5,858 bases of DNA from Bordetella parapertussis. Lineage in GTDB: Bacteria; Pseudomonadota; Gammaproteobacteria; Burkholderiales; Burkholderiaceae. The DNA is taken from NCBI GenBank assembly GCA_945901665.1, contig CAMDLJ010000174.1, positions 1 to 5,858 of the forward strand, read 5' to 3'. Both the position numbers and the translations under genes were made by a program. Shown in pieces: positions 1-5,604 of the stretch. The number at the start of each line of letters is the position of its first letter. Position 1 is the first letter of the stretch. A model generated the notes under the pieces. It saw nothing but the letters and a program-made list of their open reading frames with translations, was not told where the DNA came from and searched no databases.

Positions 1-1667
1 CTGAGGTAAATGCGGCTGGCCAAGCGCTGGCCCAAATCGGTTGACCCCAAGCGGTCCATCACCGGGCCTTTGACCTCGGCCAACCACAATTGCACCCCTT
101 TGAGGGTTAGGCTGCGCTCCAACTCGTCGAGCATGATCAAAGCGGTGGTATCGATGCGGTTGACGGCCGACAAGATCAGCAACAAGCAGCGGGTATCGCT
201 GTGCCGTGACAACAAATCACCGACTTTTTGTTCCAGCGCCGCTGCATTGGCGAAAAACAAACTCTCATCGACCCGCAAGGCAATCAAGCCGGGCAAGGTC
301 TCCACCCGGTGGCGCTCGATGTTGCGAAAGTGCTCGGTCCCCGCAATGCGCCCGACCACCGCCATGTGCGGTCGGCTGCTGCGCCACACCAGCACACCCA
401 GCGACAACACCACGCCCATGCCAATGCCGATCTCCACACCGGCCACCAACACGCCGGCAAAAGTGGCCAGCCAGCTCCAAGCGTCAGCGGTGTCATAGCG
501 CCAGGCTTGGCGCAGGGTTTGCACATCGATCAAGGTCAGCACCGAGACCAAAATAGATGCCGACAACACCGCCACGGGCAAGACCTCAAACGCCTGCGAA
601 AAGCCCAGCATCACACCCGCCATCAGCAAAGCCGCTACCACGCTGGCCATGGGCGTTTGGGCCCCAGCCGAGGCATTGATCACGGTGCGCGAAAAGCCCC
701 CCGCCACGCTGTATCCCCCGGTGAACCCGCTGAGCACATTGGCCACACCCAAGCCCAACAACTCGCGGTTGGGTGCCAAACGTTGCTGTCGCTGTAGGGC
801 ATAGGCTTGCGCCAGCGAGACGCTTTCAACAAAACCAATCAAGGCAATCAACAGGGCGGGCAGGCACAAGGAGAGCCATTGCCCGCTGTCCAAAAACACC
901 CCTTGCCATTGGGGCAAGCCCGGCTCGATAGGCCCCACCACCGCCACGCCCAGAGAAGCCGCCCCACCGCAAACAAGCACGATGAGGGTGGCCACCAAAA
1001 CCACCACCAATGGGGCCATGCGTGCCATCCACGCCCCCACCACCGGGTCGCCGAACCAGCGACCCCAGACCTTGGCGAGTTGGCTGCGCGCCCACCACAA
1101 CACCCCCACCGCACCCACGCCCAAAGCGGCAGTGAGCGCATGGATTTGATGCGCTTGCTGCCACACCCCCATCAGGGTTTGAACCACCCCACGACCTTCA
1201 ACTGTGATGCCCAAGATGCCCGGCAACTGGCCGATGGCAATCAAAATGGCCACCCCCGAGACAAAACCACTGATCACCGGTTGGCTTAAAAAATAGGCCA
1301 AAAAACCCAAGCGCAACACACCTGCCAGGGTGAGCATGAGGCCCGACAGCAATGCCAAGCCCATGGCCAAGGCCACGTATTCGGGCGAAGCCGCCACCGC
1401 CAAAGGCAACAAGGCGCTGGCGGTCATCAACGAGGTCACGGCCACGGGGCCGACCGCCAACACCTGGCTGCTGCCCAAAAAAGCATAGGCCAACACCGGC
1501 CACACACTGGCGTACAAGCCCATGGTGGGTGGCAGACCCGCCAACATGGCATAGGCCAAACTTTGCGGAATGACCAACACCGTCACCACCGCCCCCGCCA
1601 CCGCGTCGCCAGCCCAGTGGCGGCGCTGATCAGCCCCCCACCAAGTCGGGCCGCGCAGCCAGCGCAT
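1..1667 (-). CDS. SulP-family inorganic anion transporter with C-terminal STAS domain (3' end cut by window)
   Basis: The frame is open from an ATG at 1667 to the left edge (555 full codons). It encodes an inner-membrane SulP/SLC26-type permease, a family that moves sulfate and, in some members, bicarbonate or dicarboxylates. Seen: an N-terminal WAGDAVAGAVV stretch leading into QSLAYAMLAGLPPTMGLYAS (about residues 35-54) and GSSQVLAVGPVAVTSLM (about 65-81), the SulP signature region. A long run of hydrophobic segments continues to about residue 427. The conserved block GFVESVSLAQAYALQRQ...NRELLGLGVANVLSGFTGGYSVAGGFSRTVIN covers about 278-331. A cytoplasmic STAS domain spans about 455-555, with FFANAAALE and the loop IDTTAL at the place where SpoIIAA-like proteins carry the phosphorylatable Ser. 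Family members are usually only slightly longer, so little is missing. The start is chosen on a GAAGG element 4 bases upstream and on family fit. It follows the DUF442 gene by 31 bases. Sulfate as substrate is an inference from context. Confidence 0.93.
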   Translation of the reverse strand, partial: MRWLRGPTWWGADQRRHWAGDAVAGAVVTVLVIPQSLAYAMLAGLPPTMGLYASVWPVLAYAFLGSSQVLAVGPVAVTSLMTASALLPLAVAASPEYVALAMGLALLSGLMLTLAGVLRLGFLAYFLSQPVISGFVSGVAILIAIGQLPGILGITVEGRGVVQTLMGVWQQAHQIHALTAALGVGAVGVLWWARSQLAKVWGRWFGDPVVGAWMARMAPLVVVLVATLIVLVCGGAASLGVAVVGPIEPGLPQWQGVFLDSGQWLSLCLPALLIALIGFVESVSLAQAYALQRQQRLAPNRELLGLGVANVLSGFTGGYSVAGGFSRTVINASAGAQTPMASVVAALLMAGVMLGFSQAFEVLPVAVLSASILVSVLTLIDVQTLRQAWRYDTADAWSWLATFAGVLVAGVEIGIGMGVVLSLGVLVWRSSRPHMAVVGRIAGTEHFRNIERHRVETLPGLIALRVDESLFFANAAALEQKVGDLLSRHSDTRCLLLILSAVNRIDTTALIMLDELERSLTLKGVQLWLAEVKGPVMDRLGSTDLGQRLASRIYL

Positions 1668-1702
1668 CAAGCCTTCAGCCCGTGGTTGTGCCGAGGGGTC
1701 AT
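1667..1702 (-). other. 11-codon mini-ORF bridging DUF442 and SulP genes
   Basis: An ATG at 1702-1700 overlaps the DUF442 stop codon in the form ATGA. It opens a short frame encoding MTPRHNHGLKA. The TGA of this frame (1669-1667) overlaps the SulP start codon in the form TGATG. Both junctions are textbook translational-coupling overlaps, so ribosomes ending DUF442 could in principle be handed on to SulP. No good ribosome binding site precedes the mini-ORF, and the arrangement may be chance. The peptide resembles nothing I recognise. Confidence 0.2.
1672..1676 (-). promoter_or_regulatory. Shine-Dalgarno of the SulP gene
   Basis: GAAGG read on the minus strand ends 4 bases before the ATG at 1667. 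It favours that ATG over the adjoining TTG at 1670. It lies inside the 11-codon mini-ORF that bridges the two genes. Confidence 0.45.
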
Positions 1703-2043
1703 TCGAAAGCGCGGGCCATGTCGCGCAACTGGCTGGAGCGCGCGCCCGAGCGGCAAAACGCCAGCACCGGTCCAGGCTGCTGGCCCAGCCACTGGGCAAA
1801 CGAGCGCGCTTGATCGGCGGTGATCATGCCTGCCACCACCGGCAAATAGGCATATGTCAACCCGGCCGCTTGGGCCGCTTGGGCCATTTGGGCGCTGGTG
1901 GGTTGGCTGGGACCGCCCTCGCCATCGGGGCGGTTGTTGATCACACTTTGAAAGCCCATGGCGGCCACGCTGGCCATGTCTTCGGGCATCAATTGACCAA
2001 TGGTGGCGAATGTGTCGCTGTGCTGGGTGACGGGCAATGACAT
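1699..2043 (-). CDS. DUF442/TIGR01244-family phosphatase-like protein, putative sulfurtransferase
   Basis: This 114-residue cytoplasmic protein has the dual-specificity-phosphatase-like fold expected of DUF442 (the N-terminal part of Blh, beta-lactamase hydrolase-like proteins). Seen: the family motif INNRPDGEGG at about residues 35-44, and a P-loop of the C-x5-R type, FCRSGARSS, with Cys97 as candidate nucleophile and Arg102 as the binding arginine. The length is normal for a stand-alone DUF442 protein; there is no fused ETHE1-like metallo-hydrolase domain. The family is linked to sulfide and persulfide handling (for example the bigR/blh loci), but a defined reaction is not established for stand-alone members. 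The start is well supported by AAAGGAAG just upstream. It lies 54 bases after the acyl-CoA synthetase gene and directly before the SulP transporter, which is compatible with a sulfur role. Phosphatase activity is the main alternative. Confidence 0.9.
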   Translation of the reverse strand: MSLPVTQHSDTFATIGQLMPEDMASVAAMGFQSVINNRPDGEGGPSQPTSAQMAQAAQAAGLTYAYLPVVAGMITADQARSFAQWLGQQPGPVLAFCRSGARSSQLRDMARAFE

Positions 2044-2046
2044 GGA

Positions 2047-2054
2047 CTTCCTTT
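2047..2054 (-). promoter_or_regulatory. Shine-Dalgarno of the DUF442 gene
   Basis: AAAGGAAG on the minus strand ends 3 bases before the ATG at 2043, with the GGA core about 5 bases away. It supports this start codon over internal methionines. Confidence 0.6.
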
Positions 2055-2084
2055 GGATCGGGGGTGAATAGAAGCGGACAATTT

Positions 2085-2098
2085 AACCCATATAGGTT
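2085..2098. promoter_or_regulatory. AT-rich imperfect dyad between acyl-CoA synthetase and DUF442 genes
   Basis: The minus strand reads AACCTATATGGGTT, a 14-base near-palindrome starting at the last base of the acyl-CoA synthetase stop codon. It is followed by TTAAATTG, in an otherwise GC-rich window. It has no T-tract and only four strong pairs per arm, so it is not a convincing intrinsic terminator. It could be an operator or part of a weak internal promoter for DUF442-SulP, but I found no -35 element at the right distance. Low confidence. Confidence 0.2.
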
Positions 2099-3747
2099 TA
2101 GTCGAAGGCCTGGTTAGATTGGGCGCGCTCGCGCAACACGAATTTTTGGATTTTGCCGGTCGAGGTTTTGGGGATGGCCTCAAAGCGCACCTCGCGCGGC
2201 ACTTTGTAGCCGGCCAGCAAGCCGCGGCAATGGGCCACCAGGTCTTCGGCCTGGACCTCGGCGCCGACCTTGAGTTCGACAAATGCCAACGGGGTTTCGC
2301 CCCACTTGGCATCGGGCTTGGCCACCACCGCACAGGCCATCACGGCAGGGTGGCGGTACAAAGCGTCCTCCACTTCCAAGGAGCTGATGTTCTCGCCACC
2401 CGAGATGATGATGTCCTTGCTGCGGTCGCGGATCTTCACATAGCGGTCGCTTTCAATCACCGCCAAGTCGCCGGTGTGAAACCAACCACCTTCAAATGCT
2501 TTTTGGGTGGCGCTGGGGTTTTTCAGATAACCCTTCATCACGATGTTGCCGCGAAACATGATCTCGCCCATGGTTTGCCCATCGGCGGCAATCTCAGTCA
2601 TGGTTTCAGGGTCCATCACCGTCATGCCCTCTTGCAACTCATAGCGCACCCCTTGGCGGCCATTCAAGCGGGCTTGCTCAGACACATCGGCCTGGGCCCA
2701 GCTCTCGCGTTTCACCGCTCCAGCGGCTGGGCCATACACCTCGGTCAAGCCATACACATGGGTGATGTCAAAACCAATCTGGGCCATGCCCTCGATCATG
2801 GCCGCCGGTGGGGCCGCACCCGCCACCATGCCACGCACGCCACGCGGCACACCCGCGCGCAAGGCCGGGTCGGCCTGGATGATCAAGTTGTGCACGATGG
2901 GCGCTGCACAGTAATGGTTGACGTCATGCTCGCGCATGGCCTGCAAAATCGACGGCGCATCGACCTTGCGCAAACACACATGGGTGCCGCCCAGCATGGC
3001 CACAGTCCAAGGGAAACACCAGCCATTGCAATGGAACATCGGCAGGGTCCAGAGGTAGCGTGGAAAGTGCGGCATGGTCCAAGTGGCCGCGTTGCACACC
3101 GCGTTCAGGTAGGCGCCGCGGTGGTGGGTGACCACACCCTTGGGGTCGCCGGTGGTGCCGGATGTGTAAGACACCGCAATCGCATCCCACTCGTCCTGCG
3201 GGCCATGCAACTGCGCCAATGGGGGGTGGGCGGCCAGCCAATCTTCGTAGTGCAAGCTGCCCACGCGCTCGCCAGCGCCAGTGAACTCGCTGTCACTCAC
3301 ATCGATCACGGTGACCTGGCGACCGTGCACCTCGCGCAGGGTTTTCAAAGCCACGCCCATGGTCGGCGAAAACTCGGTGTCGGTGATCAGCACCATGGCC
3401 TCGCAATGGTTCATTTGCCAAGCGATCAAGTCGGCATCGAGTCGGGTGTTCAAGGCATTGAGCACCGCGTTGAGCGCGGGCACGGCGTAATGCACCTCGA
3501 CCATTTCGGGCGTGTTGTGCAGCATCACACTGACCGTGGTGCCCCGCCCGACACCCAAACTTTGCAACGCGGCGGCCAAACGGGCCGAGCGTTCGCGCAC
3601 CTGCGCCCAGGTGTAGCGGCGCTGGCCGTGGATCACAGCGGGCAAATCGCCATACACCTCGGCACTGCGCTCGACAAAACTCACCGGCGACAGAGGCACA
3701 TGGTTGGCGTTGTTTTTGTCCAGGTGTTGTTCGTAAATCGATGCCAT
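2098..3747 (-). CDS. AMP-forming acyl-CoA synthetase (PRK08162 / plant AAE-like type)
   Basis: A 549-residue ANL-superfamily enzyme that activates a carboxylic acid with ATP to an acyl-adenylate and passes it to CoA. Seen, in order: N-terminal IYEQHLDKNNANHVPLSPVSF with HGQRRYTW (about 40-47), typical of this subgroup; the P-loop YTSGTTGDPKGVV (194-206); YLWTLPMFHCNGWCFPW (231-247), strongly reminiscent of plant acyl-activating enzymes; the adenine-binding YGLTE (332-336); HTGDL (424-428); the hinge region RDRSKD with Asp441, followed by GGENISSLEVE; and the C-terminal KTSTGKIQK with catalytic Lys532. All key residues are present and the length is normal, so it should be active. Subgroup members act on short- to medium-chain or unusual acids; the substrate here is unknown. 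The start has a strong Shine-Dalgarno. It follows metY by 35 bases. A role like DmdB (methylmercaptopropionate activation) is conceivable given MetY, but is not supported by sequence. Confidence 0.95.
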   Translation of the reverse strand: MASIYEQHLDKNNANHVPLSPVSFVERSAEVYGDLPAVIHGQRRYTWAQVRERSARLAAALQSLGVGRGTTVSVMLHNTPEMVEVHYAVPALNAVLNALNTRLDADLIAWQMNHCEAMVLITDTEFSPTMGVALKTLREVHGRQVTVIDVSDSEFTGAGERVGSLHYEDWLAAHPPLAQLHGPQDEWDAIAVSYTSGTTGDPKGVVTHHRGAYLNAVCNAATWTMPHFPRYLWTLPMFHCNGWCFPWTVAMLGGTHVCLRKVDAPSILQAMREHDVNHYCAAPIVHNLIIQADPALRAGVPRGVRGMVAGAAPPAAMIEGMAQIGFDITHVYGLTEVYGPAAGAVKRESWAQADVSEQARLNGRQGVRYELQEGMTVMDPETMTEIAADGQTMGEIMFRGNIVMKGYLKNPSATQKAFEGGWFHTGDLAVIESDRYVKIRDRSKDIIISGGENISSLEVEDALYRHPAVMACAVVAKPDAKWGETPLAFVELKVGAEVQAEDLVAHCRGLLAGYKVPREVRFEAIPKTSTGKIQKFVLRERAQSNQAFD

Positions 3748-3752
3748 GGGTG

Positions 3753-3759
3753 TCTCCTT
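3753..3759 (-). promoter_or_regulatory. Strong Shine-Dalgarno of the acyl-CoA synthetase gene
   Basis: AAGGAGA, preceded by a run of A, ends 5 bases before the ATG at 3747. This is the best ribosome binding site in the window. It fixes the start and suggests this gene is translated independently of metY. Confidence 0.75.
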
Positions 3760-3782
3760 TTTTCAATGGATGCGGGCTTTCT

Positions 3783-5078
3783 TCAAGCCTGATCCAGGGC
3801 TTGATCGATGTCCCACAAGATGTCGTCAATGTGCTCCAAGCCCACCGACATGCGCACCATGTCAGGCAGCACACCGGCTTTGATTTGTTGCGCCTCGTCG
3901 AGTTGGCGGTGGGTGGTCGATGCCGGATGAATGATCAAGGTGCGGGTGTCGCCAATATTGGCCAGGTGGCTCATGAAGCGGGCCGACTCGATGAAGCGCA
4001 CCCCCGCAGGCAAGCCCCCTTTGACACCAAACACCAACAGGCCCGATCCGCCTGGCACGCCATCCACGCTGCGCATTTGCTTTTGCACCAAGGCGTGTTG
4101 CGGATGCTCGGGCAAGCCCGGGTAATGCACCCAACTCACCTTGGGGTGGTGTTGCAAATGCCGGGCCACCGCCAGCGCATTGCGGCAGTGGCGCTCCATG
4201 CGCAGGGGCAGGGTTTCAATGCCTTGCAAAATTTGCCAAGCACTGGTGGGCGCCAAGGTGGCACCAAACACGCGCAGGTTTTCCATGCGCGCGCGCATGG
4301 TGAAGGCAAAGTCGCCAAAGGTTTCCCAAAACTTCACCCCGTGGTAGCCCACCGAAGGCTCGGTCATGCCGGGAAACTTGCCGTTGTCCCATGGGAATCG
4401 GCCCGATTCGACGATGACCCCCGCCAAAGTGGTGCCATGCCCACCCAAATATTTGGTTGCCGAATGGATCACCACATCCGCTCCCCAGTCGATGGGGTTG
4501 CACAAATAAGGTGAGGCCACGGTGTTGTCGACCATCAGGGGCACGCCATGGGCATGGGCCACCTCGGCCACCGCCTGGATGTCGAGCACTTGCAAACTCG
4601 GGTTGCCCAGCGACTCGGCAAACACCGCCCGGGTGTTGGCTTGCATGGCGGCGGCCACAGCGCTCAGGTCACTGGCATCGACAAAGGTGCATTCAATGCC
4701 GAACTTGCGCAAATTCACCGCCAGCAAGCTCACCGTGCCACCGTACAAAGCGGCAGCGGCCACCACATGGTCGCCAGCTTGCAGCAAGGTGGTCAAGGCC
4801 ATGGTTTCGGCCGCCATGCCACTGGCCGAAGCCAACCCGGCGCGGCCACCCTCTAGGGCGGCGACCCGCTCCTCCAGCGCCGCCACCGTGGGGTTGGACA
4901 AGCGCGAGTAAACATTGCCAAAGGTTTGCAGGTTGAACAGGGCGGCCGCGTGCTCGGCGCTGTCAAACACAAAACTGGTGGTTTGGTAGATGGGCAAGGC
5001 GCGCGCCCCCGTGGCGGCGTCGGGGATTTGCCCGGCATGGATGGCCAAGGTTTCAACCTGAAATCGGTGCTCGGCCAT
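3783..5078 (-). CDS. metY: O-acetylhomoserine sulfhydrylase (aminocarboxypropyltransferase), PLP-dependent
   Basis: This Cys/Met-metabolism PLP enzyme, 431 residues from the chosen start, makes homocysteine from O-acetylhomoserine and sulfide, or methionine when methanethiol is the thiol. Seen: the MetY-type opening HRFQVETLAIHAGQ with PIYQTTSFVF (29-38); YSR (57-59), whose Tyr and Arg contact PLP phosphate of the neighbouring subunit; ASGMAA (85-90); MVDNT with Asp184 for the pyridine nitrogen; SATKYLGGHG with the PLP-binding Lys209; and GDTRTLIIHPASTTH (376-390) with the substrate-carboxylate Arg379. The long insert around 226-260 and total length fit MetY rather than cystathionine gamma-synthase (about 380-400 residues), though related sulfhydrylases cannot be wholly excluded. 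The frame extends to an ATG at 5162, but those 28 extra residues overlap the upstream gene and look non-family. The start at 5078 is 4 bases after the upstream stop and has no clear Shine-Dalgarno, implying translational coupling. Confidence 0.94.
   Translation of the reverse strand: MAEHRFQVETLAIHAGQIPDAATGARALPIYQTTSFVFDSAEHAAALFNLQTFGNVYSRLSNPTVAALEERVAALEGGRAGLASASGMAAETMALTTLLQAGDHVVAAAALYGGTVSLLAVNLRKFGIECTFVDASDLSAVAAAMQANTRAVFAESLGNPSLQVLDIQAVAEVAHAHGVPLMVDNTVASPYLCNPIDWGADVVIHSATKYLGGHGTTLAGVIVESGRFPWDNGKFPGMTEPSVGYHGVKFWETFGDFAFTMRARMENLRVFGATLAPTSAWQILQGIETLPLRMERHCRNALAVARHLQHHPKVSWVHYPGLPEHPQHALVQKQMRSVDGVPGGSGLLVFGVKGGLPAGVRFIESARFMSHLANIGDTRTLIIHPASTTHRQLDEAQQIKAGVLPDMVRMSVGLEHIDDILWDIDQALDQA
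4283..4300. repeat. Perfect 18-base palindrome with alternating purine-pyrimidine core inside metY
   Basis: CCATGCGCGCGCGCATGG equals its own reverse complement. The central 16 bases alternate strictly between pyrimidine and purine, a composition that can favour left-handed DNA. It lies in metY over the codons for M-R-A-R-M, so it may be only a by-product of the protein sequence. Confidence 0.5.
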
Positions 5079-5082
5079 GGGG

Positions 5083-5544
5083 TCAGCGAGCACGCTGTGC
5101 CGAAATGACTTGGGTGTTGACCCCAGCCCAATGCAGGCCACCAAACAAGCGGGCGTGTTCAATCTTGACGCAACGGTTCATCACCGCGTCGCGCCCGGCT
5201 TGCTGCCACATGGCTTGGGCCTGCGTGTTTTCCACCCCCAATTGCTGCCACAAACAACGCACCCCCAGCGCCAGGGCTTGCTCAGCGATGGGCAGCACGT
5301 CCTCGCTGCGGCGAAACACATCGACCATATCGATAGGAACATCGATGGATGCCAGATCGGGGTAACAGCGCTGGCCCAAGACCTCGGTGTAACGCGGATT
5401 CACAGGAACGATCGTGTAACCCGCGGTTTGCATGTACTTGGCCGCAAAGTAACTGGGGCGGTTCCAGTCGGCCGACAAACCCACCACCGCAATGGTTCGG
5501 CAGCTTTGCAGTATGCGGCGCAGGTCGGCGTTGGTGTGGTCCAT
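5083..5544 (-). CDS. CoA-binding protein of the YccU type (CoA_binding_2 family)
   Basis: A small cytoplasmic Rossmann-fold protein, 153 residues, that is expected to bind CoA; its cellular role is not established. Seen: TIAVVGLSADWNRPSYFAAKY (17-37) with the nucleotide-binding Gly22; VPVNPRY (46-52); CYPDLASI (60-67); DMVDVFRRSEDV (72-83); LWQQLGVEN (98-106); and RCVKIEHARLFGG (124-136). The overall pattern matches E. coli YccU with a longer C-terminal tail. The frame also holds an ATG at 5604, but the ATG at 5544 leaves 16 residues before TIAVV, about as in YccU, and the 20 extra residues are rich in polar residues and unlike the family. Neither start has a convincing Shine-Dalgarno. It is probably the first gene of the minus-strand operon, and its stop lies 4 bases before the metY start, suggesting the two are made together. 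Confidence 0.9.
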   Translation of the reverse strand: MDHTNADLRRILQSCRTIAVVGLSADWNRPSYFAAKYMQTAGYTIVPVNPRYTEVLGQRCYPDLASIDVPIDMVDVFRRSEDVLPIAEQALALGVRCLWQQLGVENTQAQAMWQQAGRDAVMNRCVKIEHARLFGGLHWAGVNTQVISAQRAR

Positions 5545-5604
5545 GGTGGCTGTGAGTTTATGGGATTTATCATGCCCCACCCTTTGCCCTGAGACGGAAC
5601 CCAT
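5545..5604. promoter_or_regulatory. Divergent intergenic region, probable promoters for both directions
   Basis: The 60 bases between the divergent start codons are the only place in the window where two genes point away from each other, so promoters for both sides are expected here or within the adjacent 5' coding ends. The plus strand has a -10-like TATCAT at 5568-5573, and the minus strand a -10-like GATAAA at 5571-5566. Neither has a recognisable -35 at 16-18 bases. No clear operator was seen. Confidence 0.35.

Noticed and set aside
228..1289. Long plus-strand frames at 228-797 and 807-1289
   Set aside because: They are antisense shadows of the SulP gene. Their products are His/Gln/Pro-rich and unlike known proteins, whereas the minus strand is continuously open with SulP and STAS motifs.
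2098..3747. Naming the acyl-CoA synthetase dmdB
   Set aside because: The neighbouring MetY makes this tempting, but the N-terminus and the YLWTLPMFHCNGWCFPW block fit the PRK08162/plant AAE-like subgroup, and no other DMSP-pathway gene is in view.
3748..3782. Terminator or riboswitch between metY and the acyl-CoA synthetase gene
   Set aside because: Only 35 bases are available, with no stable stem. The run of A on the minus strand is part of the ribosome binding site region.
2119..3792. 557-codon open frame on the plus strand opposite the acyl-CoA synthetase
   Set aside because: Its codons are in exact register opposite the sense codons, so its stops would require TTA, CTA or TCA in the sense gene, which are rare in this GC-rich codon usage. 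The product is a low-complexity His/Gly/Ala-rich sequence with no family features, while the sense strand has every ANL motif.
3741..4514. 257-codon plus-strand frame opposite metY
   Set aside because: It has the same codon-opposite-codon register as the real gene and a composition typical of an antisense shadow. The minus strand encodes clear MetY motifs.
5079..5162. Longer MetY start at 5162
   Set aside because: It would overlap the CoA-binding gene by about 80 bases and add 28 residues that do not resemble the family. MAEHRFQVETLAIHAGQ is the expected N-terminus.
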